This document shows, piece after piece, positions 1 through 8,845 of a stretch of 64,000 nt of DNA. The notes beneath the pieces were generated by a model, which ran no database searches, was not told the DNA's origin, and was given only the letters and a program-made list of their open reading frames with translations. The translations under genes and the position numbers were made by a program. How positions within the stretch are numbered: the stretch's first letter is position 1; every line of letters begins with the position of its first letter. Location of the stretch: the NCBI GenBank assembly GCA_964552195.1, contig CAZKFM010000006.1, forward strand, positions 1-64,000, written 5' to 3'. This DNA is from CAZKAP01 sp964552195 (GTDB lineage Bacteria; Bacteroidota; Bacteroidia; Flavobacteriales; Flavobacteriaceae).

Positions 1-108
1 AATCAGGTTGTTTTGTTGGGTGTAAAGATGAGAACAATTTGAAATACCGGGTTGAAACTGTTCGTGAATTGTCGATTATCCATTCCCAACTGTCATCCTC
101 CCATTTAT

Positions 109-123
109 CGCACGTTTCGTGCG
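109..123. repeat. Perfect 6-bp inverted repeat in the leader of the first gene
   Basis: CGCACG and CGTGCG arms are separated by TTT, about 20 bases before the likely -7 box of the 54-aa gene. It could be a regulator site or the tail of a terminator for a gene left of the window. No T-run follows, so a terminator is doubtful. The rest of positions 1-171 shows no gene. Confidence 0.3.
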
Positions 124-143
124 GCCATTCAATATTGTTTAAT

Positions 144-151
144 TATTTTTG
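144..151 (+). promoter_or_regulatory. Bacteroidota -7 promoter box (TATTTTTG)
   Basis: TATTTTTG fits TAnnTTTG exactly and lies 20 bases before the ATG of the 54-aa protein. I see no clear TTG -33 element at the usual spacing. Confidence 0.45.
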
Positions 152-171
152 ATAATCTTTAAACATTTTTT

Positions 172-336
172 ATGTTCGGATTATTCAGGAAGAAAACGGA
201 GAAGGAGAAACTTCAGGAGCTGTACGAAAAGCTGATGAAGGAAGCCCATGCCCTGGCCTCAACCAATAGAAAGCTGAGCGATCAGAAGGTAGCCGAGGCC
301 GAAGAGGTCATGAAAAAGCTGGAAAAACTGGACTAG
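172..336 (+). CDS. Lacal_2735-type small charged protein (54 aa)
   Basis: This short reading frame starts MFGLFRKKTEKEK and continues as one highly charged helix, ending in KKLEKLD. The N-terminal MFGLF-KKK followed by a TNRKLSDQK segment matches what I recall of the Lacal_2735 family, a small protein widespread in Flavobacteriia with no known function. It has no signal peptide or membrane segment, so it is probably cytosolic. A TAnnTTTG box 20 bases upstream supports expression as a single gene. The next gene is convergent. Confidence 0.75.
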   Translation: MFGLFRKKTEKEKLQELYEKLMKEAHALASTNRKLSDQKVAEAEEVMKKLEKLD

Positions 337-383
337 CAAGCCGTGCACTCCGAAAGGGAAGGCAACTAAAACTCTAATGGAAT

Positions 384-1979
384 CTACTCCATCCCGGGCT
401 GCCTGATGGTATAATTCAGTCGGACCTTTTCCCGGGCAACCATTTCCCTGACATCCCTAAGGAGGGCTTTGGCATCATAGACGATTCCGTCCTTTATGGT
501 ATAGCGCACCCCACCTACTCGTACGACCTCGTTGTCCTCGGTGAGTCGAATGGCTCCCGTACCGTAGAGTACCTTCAGATTGGCTAAAGGATTTTCTTCT
601 ACCAGCACCAGATCGGCCAGTTTTCCGGCTTCCACTGTGCCCAGCTCACCGGATACTCCCAGGGCCTCGGCTCCGTTCAGGGTAGCCGAGCGAATCACTT
701 CCAGGGGGTGAAAACCCGCTTCCCTCAGCAGCTCCAGTTCCCGGACATAAGCGAATCCATACAGCTGAAAGATAAAGCCCGAATCAGAACCCGTACTAAC
801 CCGGCCTCCCCGGTTCTTATACTCGTTTACAAAGGTCATCCACAGCTGGTAGTTCCGGCGCCAGGCCACCTCCTGCTCCGTTCCCCAATCGTGCCAATAG
901 GAACCATGGCTGATCTTGCTGGGCTGGTAAAACTCCCATAGCGAAGGGAGGGTATATTCCTCATGCCACTCTGCCCTTCGCGCCCGGTGCAGGTCTCTGC
1001 TCGCCTCGTAAATATTAAAAGTGGGATCCAGGGTAAAGTCCAGAGAAATCAGTTCGTCCATTACCCGATTCCAGTGCTCGCTGTAGGGCTTAGCTGCCTG
1101 TTCCCAGAGCCTTCCCGCTTCCTCGAAGCGGTGCTGTTCATTCTGGTAGTTGTAGTTAAGGGGATAATCCTGTACCGTTCGATCCTCGAAGAGGGCCTCA
1201 GGCAATCCATACCAGTGCTCCATGGATGTGAGTCCTGCACGGGCTGAGTGCAGCACATTCCAGCGGGCTACATCCAGCTGTGCATGATGGCAGGCCGAAC
1301 GAAGACCAAGCTTCTTATTTTCATCCAGGGCCGCCTCCATAATTTCCGGTGGAGCCCCGAAAAACTTGATCCCATCTGCACCACGCTTCGCATTGGCCCT
1401 CACCCACTGACGCGCCAGTTCCGGAGTGGTTATCGGGTGTCCGTTCAGGGGGTTAAAACCCTCACTCGACTGACCAAAACCGGTGTATGCATAGATACGC
1501 GGAGCGATAATCTCATTGGCGGCGCTCCTGCGCTTCAGGTCGAGAGCGAAATCGATTCCCCTCCCGCTGGGTTCGCGTACCGTGGTGATCCCATGTGCCA
1601 TCCACAACTTAAACACATAATCGGGTTCCGCTCCCTGAGAAACCCCTCCGATATGACCGTGCATGTCGACAAAACCCGGAAGCACGTACATACCCTCTGC
1701 CTGGATTTCCTTTCCTCCCGGCCTGAGCTCGGGTCGCTGAGATTCCTCGATCTCAACCCCGGGATAACCCACCACTCTGACCTCGGCGATGCGGTTGCCT
1801 TCCACTACGATATCCACGGGCCCCCTGGGTGGAGCACCGTTACCGTTGATCAGAGTAGCCCCCCTGATGATCAATTGATCGTAAGGGCCTTCGAATAATT
1901 CATCAGTCCCATTCTGAGCGTGGAGAATGGTCATGGCACTGAGCAGGAAACAAATAGCTGAAACGGCGAGTCGATTCAT
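384..1979 (-). CDS. Exported amidohydrolase-family metal-dependent hydrolase
   Basis: The 531-aa product begins with a signal peptide ending near LHAQ, so it acts in the periplasm or outer envelope. Amidohydrolase-superfamily landmarks are in order: the strand-1 metal motif in LPGFVDMHGHIGG (about residue 105), GITTVREPSG, a His pair in ACHHAQ (about 230), and the C-terminal STGSDSG aspartate region (about 400), followed by the returning beta-sandwich segment with GTVEAGKLADLVLVEENP. It is closest to the imidazolonepropionase/prolidase-like amidohydrolases. The substrate cannot be read; N-acyl amino acids or dipeptides are typical of relatives. It lies 16 bases after a DUF885-like gene on the same strand and is probably cotranscribed with it. 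Confidence 0.85.
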   Translation of the reverse strand: MNRLAVSAICFLLSAMTILHAQNGTDELFEGPYDQLIIRGATLINGNGAPPRGPVDIVVEGNRIAEVRVVGYPGVEIEESQRPELRPGGKEIQAEGMYVLPGFVDMHGHIGGVSQGAEPDYVFKLWMAHGITTVREPSGRGIDFALDLKRRSAANEIIAPRIYAYTGFGQSSEGFNPLNGHPITTPELARQWVRANAKRGADGIKFFGAPPEIMEAALDENKKLGLRSACHHAQLDVARWNVLHSARAGLTSMEHWYGLPEALFEDRTVQDYPLNYNYQNEQHRFEEAGRLWEQAAKPYSEHWNRVMDELISLDFTLDPTFNIYEASRDLHRARRAEWHEEYTLPSLWEFYQPSKISHGSYWHDWGTEQEVAWRRNYQLWMTFVNEYKNRGGRVSTGSDSGFIFQLYGFAYVRELELLREAGFHPLEVIRSATLNGAEALGVSGELGTVEAGKLADLVLVEENPLANLKVLYGTGAIRLTEDNEVVRVGGVRYTIKDGIVYDAKALLRDVREMVAREKVRLNYTIRQPGME

Positions 1980-1995
1980 ATCGATGGTTATGAGG

Positions 1996-3660
1996 TTACG
2001 GGTTAGGGTTCGTTATAGTGCGGATGGGAGCAGAAACCCCGGTCATCTCCCAGTGGCCCAATGAGATAGGGATATTTCCAATGGCGTTGAGCTCATCGAG
2101 AAATTCGCGTATGTTAAAGTTCCTGCCCTCGGTTTCCCGGACTCGGGCATAATCCGCCAGGGCGGCTTCCAGGAGGTACTTTCCGGTAATATAACTGGTT
2201 CCATACCCCGGCTGCCTCAGGTAGAGGTGCTGTTCGAACAGCAGCAGTTCCTTTTCCGTCTTCATCCATCCCCTGGGGGTATATTCGGAATGGATTCCGC
2301 CGGCCTCCTCCATGGTCATTTCATTCGCATGAGCATAGAGCGAGCCCAAGCCGCGTGCAGCCCGCTGAGCTATCAGGATGTAAACAATCTCCCGGACCCG
2401 GGGGTCGTCATCGTAGAGTCCGGCATCCATGAACAGTTCCTCCACTGCGGTGGCGGTGCCTTCATTTCGGGAGTCGAATATGTTGTAGAGCAGGGGTCCC
2501 CTGCGGATTTCACTGGTATGGGGCTCGAGGTCCATGCGGGCCAGCTCAAACCAGTGATAGAAGTGGGAGAAAAGAGGGCGGGCATCGTAATGCGCGGTGA
2601 TCATGAAGAAGTTACGGGTCTCCTCCGGCACAAACGATAGCAGGTGCTCCCGCAGCGCTGGCTCAAAGTAATCCTTAACCGTTACTATGGAATCATTCTC
2701 CAGGAAATTCAGCAGGCTCACAGCCGATCGCTCCGCCAGGGCATCGTAGGCCTCCGGCGTATCTGCGGGAAGCAGTTCCGGCAGCTTTCGATTACGGTGT
2801 TCCTCCATCTTAAGGGCATACCAGGCACGCGCGAGTTCCCTCTTAAGCACCATCACTTCATCTTCCCAGGTGAGAGGCACCAGATGAACGTTTTGCAGAT
2901 ACCAGGTATAATTCTCCTTTCCGATACCTGAAGGTCCCGTTTTGGATGCGCCCTCCTCCTCGAGCCAGGCGACCAGTTCCCGGGTGGATTGCACGGACTC
3001 GTCTATGGCATCCAGCAGATCCGGCTTTCCGCGGATGCCCTCCCACTGCCGGATCGCCTGCAGGTCTTCGATCTGCTTCCGGATGGGTCGTATTCCGGCT
3101 ATCCAGAGTTCCCGGGCATTCCCGCTCAGGTTCTTTTTAGCCTGGACATTTAGGCCGGGGATGACCTTCAGGTAGGCCAGCAGCGCGTCGCGATCAGCTA
3201 TTGACAAGGGGAATTCGTATTGCCAGATCTCCGTGGTGGCATGATGGGTAGGGCCCTCGTGAGCAGGTACATCACTGCGCTCCATCCAGAGGGATTTGTA
3301 AAAGGCCGGGTCCCGCTGCCAGGGTTTGAGGATGCGATGGTTGAAGTCGTAACCGTTCATCTCGGCCCAGACGATCAGCCAGTCCACTTGTTCTGCCACT
3401 TCCCAGCCCGTGGTATCTATGGCCAGTAATCGTTCTTTAAGCTTCCCGAAATCCGGCCATCTTCTCTCAAAGGTCGCAGCCGAATAATCCGGTACTCCAT
3501 CGATCTCGGGAGGGTGTTCAAAGGCTCGCCACTCCCTGAACAATTCAACCAGATCCTGGTAATCCGTTTTCACCGGTGGAGCGGGGTCCTGGTTCGGGGA
3601 ACCGCAGGCGGTCAGCAGTACCGCCAAAAAACACAATATCGATGCATAATAGGTATTCAT
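1996..3660 (-). CDS. DUF885-like lipoprotein
   Basis: I chose the internal ATG at 3660 (MNTYYASIL...) because it puts a lipobox (LLTAC, Cys about 19) in the right place; an in-frame ATG at 3693 would add 11 residues. The C-terminal half matches the DUF885 pattern: EGTATAVEELFMDAGLYDD, a YILIAQRAARGLGSLYAH helix, then QPGYGTSYITGKYLLEAAL and REFLDELNAIGNIPISL. The HExxPGHH metal motif usual in DUF885 proteins is not visible; its place is taken by HYDARPLFSHFYHWFE. It may therefore be a distinct subfamily or non-catalytic. Likely anchored in the outer or inner membrane. Confidence 0.7.
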   Translation of the reverse strand: MNTYYASILCFLAVLLTACGSPNQDPAPPVKTDYQDLVELFREWRAFEHPPEIDGVPDYSAATFERRWPDFGKLKERLLAIDTTGWEVAEQVDWLIVWAEMNGYDFNHRILKPWQRDPAFYKSLWMERSDVPAHEGPTHHATTEIWQYEFPLSIADRDALLAYLKVIPGLNVQAKKNLSGNARELWIAGIRPIRKQIEDLQAIRQWEGIRGKPDLLDAIDESVQSTRELVAWLEEEGASKTGPSGIGKENYTWYLQNVHLVPLTWEDEVMVLKRELARAWYALKMEEHRNRKLPELLPADTPEAYDALAERSAVSLLNFLENDSIVTVKDYFEPALREHLLSFVPEETRNFFMITAHYDARPLFSHFYHWFELARMDLEPHTSEIRRGPLLYNIFDSRNEGTATAVEELFMDAGLYDDDPRVREIVYILIAQRAARGLGSLYAHANEMTMEEAGGIHSEYTPRGWMKTEKELLLFEQHLYLRQPGYGTSYITGKYLLEAALADYARVRETEGRNFNIREFLDELNAIGNIPISLGHWEMTGVSAPIRTITNPNP

Positions 3661-3696
3661 GCTCTGCAGATTTTTGCCCCAGGGGCGTCTCAATAA

Positions 3697-4173
3697 TTAG
3701 GTAATGCCCGGCATTTCGAAGTCCAGTTGACGGCCTTCCCGGGCCGCCTTACTGTCCATGGACAATCCGATCGACATGCCAATCACCAAACCCAGGGGCA
3801 ATCCCAGTCCGATAAAGCCCATGTTGTCCAGGGCCGCACCCAAAGCCACTCCCATGGGCACCCCAAACACACTCATACCCAAAACAAACCAAGTACCCCT
3901 GTAGTAGTTCCGTGGCACGAGCTTAAGTGTCTTTTCCAGCTCGCGCAAGATCTTCCACATGCTGGCCCGAAGCTTCTTTCTGTAAGATCGTGCGGGTCCA
4001 TTGTACGCATTGAGCCCCTCTACCTGCGTGTTGATGAATTCAATTAACGGATCGGGTAGTTCCTTTTGGCTCAATTGGGATACAAGCTTATCGTATGAGT
4101 CGTAAAGCACATTGAGCTTCACATCTTCCGGACTCACGTCCTTACGAATGAGTTTAACAATCTCCATGATCAT
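3697..4173 (-). CDS. Small membrane protein of unknown function (158 aa)
   Basis: I do not recognise this family. Residues 1-85 are soluble and helical, with a basic stretch (SYRKKLRASMWK). Two glycine-rich hydrophobic segments follow (about 94-114 and 119-138, including GVPMGVALGAAL and GLGLPLGLVIGMSIGL), then a short polar tail. The start gives MIMEIV; the second ATG at 4167 is equally possible. It sits 2 bases after the large BNR-propeller gene and just before the DUF885-like gene, so it belongs to that minus-strand operon. Confidence 0.7.
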   Translation of the reverse strand: MIMEIVKLIRKDVSPEDVKLNVLYDSYDKLVSQLSQKELPDPLIEFINTQVEGLNAYNGPARSYRKKLRASMWKILRELEKTLKLVPRNYYRGTWFVLGMSVFGVPMGVALGAALDNMGFIGLGLPLGLVIGMSIGLSMDSKAAREGRQLDFEMPGIT

Positions 4174-4175
4174 AT

Positions 4176-7100
4176 CTATTCCTCCATGATTATACCGGAT
4201 AGCCCCTTTTCGCGATATAGCCGATTGTACTCCGCCATTTCTGACCTGAGTATACGGTTCATGCCACCCTTAAGCGCTCCGGCCTGATTGAGCAGGTCCA
4301 TTGCCCTGGAGCGGGCTCCTTCGGTTACTCTGGGATCGGAACTGTCGACGGCCTCTTTAACATACAACAGTTCGGAAATCAACTGGTTTGGGAAATTGAT
4401 CACATCCTGGAACGTCTTCTGTTTGGGCTGCACCAGAGACTCTTCCCATTCCTTTATGGCCCCGTTAAGGGAATCCCCGGCCTGGATCAGATCCTCAAAT
4501 CCATCGCGATCTCCGAGGTATTTCTGGTGTGCATTTACCTGTTCACAGGCCGAGCGAAGGGTATTCACTCCTTCGATAAGTTCGCGGGTGATCCCGTCCA
4601 AACGCGCGAGCAGCTCCTGCTGACCGGAATAGGCCTCCGCATGTTCCGCATACATAGGGTTTGCACTAACCTCCACAGTCTGATCCAGCACCGTCTCTCC
4701 AATGGTAAGTCGGAGGTCGTAGGTTCCCGGACCTACGCGGGAGCCTGCATAGCCCCCGAATATGAATACATTCTTTACGGCCGGCAGGGCCTCCCTTCGG
4801 AAGTCCCAGTAAATGCGGTGAAAGCCTTTCCCGGATGGCAAGACCAGCGGTGGGGAGGGCCCCCCGGGCCAGGAGGAGAAGTCCTCCGGCTTTTTATTCG
4901 TGTAAGAACGGATTAACTCATCCCCGGAACGTATGTCGAGTCTGATCTCCGTCGAATCCATATCTGCGGGGAGGTAATAGCCGATAGCGACACCGGACTT
5001 TGGATTCTGTCCCTGCCCCGGTATGGTCTCTTCTGAATATCCCCCGGTGAATAGTGGGGTTGAAGCCGGCTTAAGCAGCAACGGCTTGACCATTTCCATA
5101 CGAACCTGCTGCAGGGCGGTCAGGTCGTCCATTATCCAAAAGGAGCGACCCGCAGTGGCCGCTAACAGATCGTTGTTTCGTATGGTCAAATCATTAATGG
5201 GAACCACGGGCAGGTTGCGCTGGAAACGTTGCCAGTGGTCTCCGCGGTCGTAGGAAATGTACAGACCGGTCTCGGTTCCGGCATACAACAGGCCTTCGCG
5301 CACCGGATCTTCGCGAACGACACGAACGAACCCGTGGGGATCGTCGAGGCCCTGTACGATCAACTCCCAATTCGATCCATAATCGGTAGTGCGATAGACG
5401 TAAGGGTTCAGGTCCATCTCTTTATAGCCCATCGCGACTATATAGGCAGTTGCCGCATCGTGGGGCGATACTTCGATACTGTTGACGATCTTCCTGCCCA
5501 GTCCTTCCGGGGTTACGTTTGTCCAGTCTTGGCCGGCATTACGGGTAACATGAACCCGTCCATCGTCGCTTCCGGCCCACAAGGTATTGGGGTCATGGGG
5601 AGATTCCACAAGGCTCATCAGCGTATTGTAGTTCTCCCCGCCTGCAGCTTCGTTCGTATATGGCCCCCCTCCGGGTCCCTGTTTCTCCTCTTCGTCCCGG
5701 GTAAGATCCGGACTGATCTCTTCCCAGCTCTGACCCTGATCGGTGGATTTCAGGACTACATTACCCGCATGGTAAAGTACACCGCGGTCGAATCGGGAGC
5801 TGATAATGGGGGCGTTCCAGTTAAAACGGTATTTCATGAGATCCGGGCGCTTGCTCAGGCCCAGCTCGGGATAGGCCATGATATTCTTAGATTCTCCGGA
5901 CCTGGCCTCCCAGCGATCGATGATACCCTGGTAACAACCACCGAAAACCACCACGGGATTCTCCGGATCGAATGCCAGGAAGGCACTCTCGCATCCCGCA
6001 ACCGAATACCAGTCCTTCCAGTCTATCCCCTGATCACTGGTCCTGCTCGCAATGGCAATGGCCGAATTATCCTGCTGACCCCCATATACATAGTAGGGAA
6101 AGCGGTTATCGGTGATCACTCGGTAAAATTGTGCGGTGGGCTGATTTTCCTGGCTGCTCCAGCTGCGCCCCCCGTCCAGGGAAACATTCGCCCCGCCATC
6201 GTTGGAATTGATCATGATTCGGTTGTCCTGGGGATGAATCCACAGATGGTGATTATCCCCATGAGGAGTCGGCAGGGGACTAAAGGTCTTACCCCCATCA
6301 ATGGATTTGAGAACCGGTGCATTCAGTACATAGATGTGATTTTCGTCCAGTGGATCCGCAAAAATTTCCATGTAGTACCAGGAGCGGGCAACGTGCACCC
6401 GATCTTTATTGACCATTTTCCAGCTACCGCCTGCATCATCCGAACGGTAGACACCTCCTTTTTCTCCTTCGGCCTCGATCACGGCGAAAACCCGTTCCGG
6501 ATTGGCCCGGGATACTGAAATTCCTGATTTTCCAAAGGTGTCGGGCAGGCCTTTAGTCAGCTGGGTCCAGGTAGTGCCACCGTCCATTGACTTGTAGAGG
6601 CCGGAACCCTCTCCCCCGGACTCTATCTTCCACGGGAATCGGCGGTGTTCCCACAGGGCAGCGTACAAAACCCGCGGATTGGTCATATCCATTACCAGGG
6701 AAGAAGCCCCGGTTCGGTCATTGACATAGAGGATGCGCTCCCAGCTCTCTCCCCCGTCCTGGCTTCGATAGATCCCCCGCTCTTCCGAAGGCCCGTACTG
6801 GGCCCCCTGCACGGCTACATAAAACACGTCCGGATTGGTGGGATGAATGATTACATCCGATATATGTCGGCTCATGGGCAATCCCTTGTGCTTCCAGGTC
6901 TTCCCGGCATCACGTGAGAGATACACACCGTCTCCCATGGACGTCATCACCCCGCGGGCAGCGTGTTCGCCCATTCCGGCCAAAACGGTATTAGGATCGC
7001 TTTCCGAAACGGCCAGGGCCCCTACAGTACCCGTTTTCAAATAGCCGTCCGACACATTTTCCCAGCTAATCCCGTTATTGACGGTCTTCCAGATTCCTCC

Positions 7101-7325
7101 TCCGGTACTTCCCATATAGAAGGTTCCCGGTTGGCTTACCACACCGGTGGAAGCCACGGAACGCCCGCCGCGGAAAGGGCCGATATTGCGCCAAATTAAC
7201 CCGTGGAACAGACTGTCGTTTAGCACTATACCGGGCTTATTCTTCCCCGCTCTGCGCTTGCGCTGGGCCTCCAGCCCGGGGGTAATCAATAGAAGAGTTA
7301 ATGCAAAGAGTAGTAGTTTCCTCAT
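4176..7325 (-). CDS. Exported sortilin/VPS10-like BNR beta-propeller protein
   Basis: A 1049-aa protein with a cleavable signal peptide (LLLITPGLEAQ). Residues about 45-740 carry many BNR/Asp-box repeats of the S-x-D-x-G-x-T/S-W type (SRDAGKTW, SQDGGESW, SMDGGTTW, SDDAGGSW, STDQGQSW), the hallmark of VPS10/sortilin-like propellers. The start region IGPFRGGRS and WKTVNNG is typical of the Bacteroidota proteins often named glycosyl hydrolase or WD40/YVTN/BNR-like. No glycosidase catalytic residues can be assigned, so an enzymatic label is not supported. The C-terminal 250 residues are mixed beta and helix. It heads a minus-strand operon with the small membrane protein and two hydrolase-like genes. 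Confidence 0.85.
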   Translation of the reverse strand: MRKLLLFALTLLLITPGLEAQRKRRAGKNKPGIVLNDSLFHGLIWRNIGPFRGGRSVASTGVVSQPGTFYMGSTGGGIWKTVNNGISWENVSDGYLKTGTVGALAVSESDPNTVLAGMGEHAARGVMTSMGDGVYLSRDAGKTWKHKGLPMSRHISDVIIHPTNPDVFYVAVQGAQYGPSEERGIYRSQDGGESWERILYVNDRTGASSLVMDMTNPRVLYAALWEHRRFPWKIESGGEGSGLYKSMDGGTTWTQLTKGLPDTFGKSGISVSRANPERVFAVIEAEGEKGGVYRSDDAGGSWKMVNKDRVHVARSWYYMEIFADPLDENHIYVLNAPVLKSIDGGKTFSPLPTPHGDNHHLWIHPQDNRIMINSNDGGANVSLDGGRSWSSQENQPTAQFYRVITDNRFPYYVYGGQQDNSAIAIASRTSDQGIDWKDWYSVAGCESAFLAFDPENPVVVFGGCYQGIIDRWEARSGESKNIMAYPELGLSKRPDLMKYRFNWNAPIISSRFDRGVLYHAGNVVLKSTDQGQSWEEISPDLTRDEEEKQGPGGGPYTNEAAGGENYNTLMSLVESPHDPNTLWAGSDDGRVHVTRNAGQDWTNVTPEGLGRKIVNSIEVSPHDAATAYIVAMGYKEMDLNPYVYRTTDYGSNWELIVQGLDDPHGFVRVVREDPVREGLLYAGTETGLYISYDRGDHWQRFQRNLPVVPINDLTIRNNDLLAATAGRSFWIMDDLTALQQVRMEMVKPLLLKPASTPLFTGGYSEETIPGQGQNPKSGVAIGYYLPADMDSTEIRLDIRSGDELIRSYTNKKPEDFSSWPGGPSPPLVLPSGKGFHRIYWDFRREALPAVKNVFIFGGYAGSRVGPGTYDLRLTIGETVLDQTVEVSANPMYAEHAEAYSGQQELLARLDGITRELIEGVNTLRSACEQVNAHQKYLGDRDGFEDLIQAGDSLNGAIKEWEESLVQPKQKTFQDVINFPNQLISELLYVKEAVDSSDPRVTEGARSRAMDLLNQAGALKGGMNRILRSEMAEYNRLYREKGLSGIIMEE

Positions 7326-7456
7326 GGCAGGTGTTGTAGTTTACGAATGGAATATACGGAATTACGACCCGGAAAACAGCAGCAGCCCGGTCGGGGAAAC
7401 CTAACCATTGTCATAGGAATTCTCAGATGAATTCGGCAACTTGTTCCATTGTGCTC

Positions 7457-8308
7457 ATGAAAATCAAAGGAATAATCAGGTACTACACCGGACTGCTCGA
7501 CGGTTTCTTTTCCTATTACATCAGGGTCGCCCGAAGTCAGGAAAAGGAAGATATCCATCAGCTGAGGGTCCAGATCAAGAGACTCCGGGCTCTCTGGTCT
7601 CTGGCAGATGTACTATTGAAGGGGGCATGGGACAAACAACCCTGTTTCGAGGAGGTCGCACCCCTGTTTCGAAAAGCGGGCCTCCTGCGCGAATATCAGA
7701 TCCTTCGAGAACTTTCTTCCTCCTTACCGGCAGGCATTCAATATGAATATCGCGCATACCTGGACCGAAACGAAAGGGTCGCCGGACTCAAGCTCGCCAG
7801 GGCGATTTCCAATTTTGACCAGAGATCCTTTACTGCCCGCTGCAGTACTCTTCGCCCGAGTTTGGAGTCGCTGAGTGAGTCCGAGATTATGGAAAAGTCC
7901 TTTGAGTTTCTTCACAGCAGGGAAATAAAAATCAGGAAACTAAGGCGCCGGTTACCCGACAACCGCAGGCTGCATAAGATTCGAATCGAACTCAAGGTCG
8001 CACACGAAGTACTCACCATATTGGGGCAAATCAGTGCATCTGAAGGGATTCACCATGAGCGCAGCCAAATCAAGGCCTTGAATGCTGCCCTGGGCGATTG
8101 GCACGACCAATGCGAATTCCTCGAGTCCCTGATGGATTTCCGCAGGACTAATCCCCAGCCTTCACTGGGCGACCCATGGACAGTTCTGACTAAGCGACTG
8201 GAAAAGAAACAGAAAAAACGGCAGGACAAACTCCTGCTTAGCCTTGACACCTATCTGGAAGAGCAGGAGCGTTTTTCCCCGCATAATGCGGACAGCCTTC
8301 AGAAGTGA
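7457..8308 (+). CDS. CHAD domain protein
   Basis: This 283-aa helical protein is rich in His, Arg and Lys. It shows CHAD signatures: DIHQLRVQIKRLRALW near the start, then RRLPDNRRLHKIRIELKVAHEVL, and LNAALGDWHDQCEF near the C-terminus. CHAD domains bind polyphosphate through conserved basic helices. The ATG at 7457 gives MKIKGIIRYY and is preferred; an in-frame ATG at 7427 would add ten residues of weaker character. It is divergent from the BNR-propeller gene. No polyphosphate kinase or phosphatase lies nearby. Confidence 0.85.
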   Translation: MKIKGIIRYYTGLLDGFFSYYIRVARSQEKEDIHQLRVQIKRLRALWSLADVLLKGAWDKQPCFEEVAPLFRKAGLLREYQILRELSSSLPAGIQYEYRAYLDRNERVAGLKLARAISNFDQRSFTARCSTLRPSLESLSESEIMEKSFEFLHSREIKIRKLRRRLPDNRRLHKIRIELKVAHEVLTILGQISASEGIHHERSQIKALNAALGDWHDQCEFLESLMDFRRTNPQPSLGDPWTVLTKRLEKKQKKRQDKLLLSLDTYLEEQERFSPHNADSLQK

Positions 8309-8380
8309 TACCGTACAAGGAAAGTGAAATGTTGACCATTTGAGCCCACTCTCTTCTTTTAACTTATTCTAAATACACAT

Positions 8381-8395
8381 TACTGTATATCAGTA
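8381..8395. promoter_or_regulatory. Palindrome TACTG-N5-CAGTA upstream of the double-Cys protein
   Basis: A perfect 5-bp-arm palindrome with TATAT between the arms, about 30 bases upstream of the -7 box of the 82-aa gene. It shares the ACTG...TATCAGT core with the palindrome just after the Rrf2 gene at 9847-9864, though arm spacing differs (5 versus 8 bases between ACTG and CAGT). A common regulator is plausible but unproven. Confidence 0.4.
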
Positions 8396-8402
8396 TTTTA
8401 AA

Positions 8403-8433
8403 TTGATTCTCCCTACTGAGATCGGTATTTTTG
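8403..8433 (+). promoter_or_regulatory. Bacteroidota promoter of the double-Cys protein
   Basis: TTG at 8403-8405 and TATTTTTG at 8426-8433 are separated by 20 bases, which fits the Bacteroidota -33/-7 arrangement. The ATG follows 25 bases later. Confidence 0.6.
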
Positions 8434-8458
8434 CAGCAGAATTGTAAAAGAAAAAGAA

Positions 8459-8707
8459 ATGGCTATTCGATTAGGCAATACTTGCCAAAACTGTACAAAA
8501 TTTGGAAACGAGGGAATGTGCGGAGTGCACGGGGTAAAGGTGGGAGCCCACTACACCTGTGACAGCTTCGCCATGAAGGCGGAACTCGCCGATCACAGAG
8601 ACTGTACCAGCTGCCAGCGCTTCGAGCGAGAGGACTGTGCAAATCCGACCAAGGCGGCGGCCGGCATGCTTTGCTCAGTATGGGCACCGCAAAATGTTAC
8701 GGCATAA
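8459..8707 (+). CDS. Small protein with two similar Cys modules (82 aa)
   Basis: I do not recognise the family. The protein is two related halves: C-x2-C-x2-F-x5-C, then about 14 residues and C-x2-F (residues about 8-36), repeated as C-x2-C-x2-F-x4-C, then about 11 residues and C-x2-W (about 49-75). Each half holds four cysteines, enough for one zinc or iron site, so a zinc-ribbon-like or rubredoxin-like metal site per half is the natural reading. There is no signal peptide. It has its own promoter, and a palindrome upstream resembles one beside the Rrf2 gene 0.7 kb away. Function unknown; redox or metal sensing is only a guess. Confidence 0.8.
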   Translation: MAIRLGNTCQNCTKFGNEGMCGVHGVKVGAHYTCDSFAMKAELADHRDCTSCQRFEREDCANPTKAAAGMLCSVWAPQNVTA

Positions 8708-8762
8708 CTTCTAAACGGGAACTATACGGGTCCCATCCGAGGCCCGGACAGTCAATCCCAGT

Positions 8763-8828
8763 CCGATGCGGTTAATCGCCTGTGCATCGGAGACTCAAGG
8801 CCCCACAGCTATCGGCTGCGGGGCCTTG
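8763..8828. terminator. Two hairpins between convergent genes; probable terminator
   Basis: The intergenic stretch 8708-8845 holds two stems. CCGATGC (8763-8769) pairs with GCATCGG (8784-8790). A long stem, CAAGGCCCC-A-CAGC against GCTG-C-GGGGCCTTG, spans 8796-8828 around a 5-base loop. The second lies between two convergent genes and probably stops transcription both ways, although only a weak T-run (CTTGCTTACTT) follows. Confidence 0.6.
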
Positions 8829-8845
8829 CTTACTTGAAGTGCCCA

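Noticed and set aside
5229..6518. Open 429-codon frame on the plus strand
   Set aside because: It lies entirely opposite the BNR-propeller gene, whose repeats and signal peptide are clear; its composition has no recognisable domain.
4176..7325. Label of glycosyl hydrolase for the BNR propeller protein
   Set aside because: Only Asp-box repeats are seen; no sialidase arginine triad or catalytic pair can be placed.
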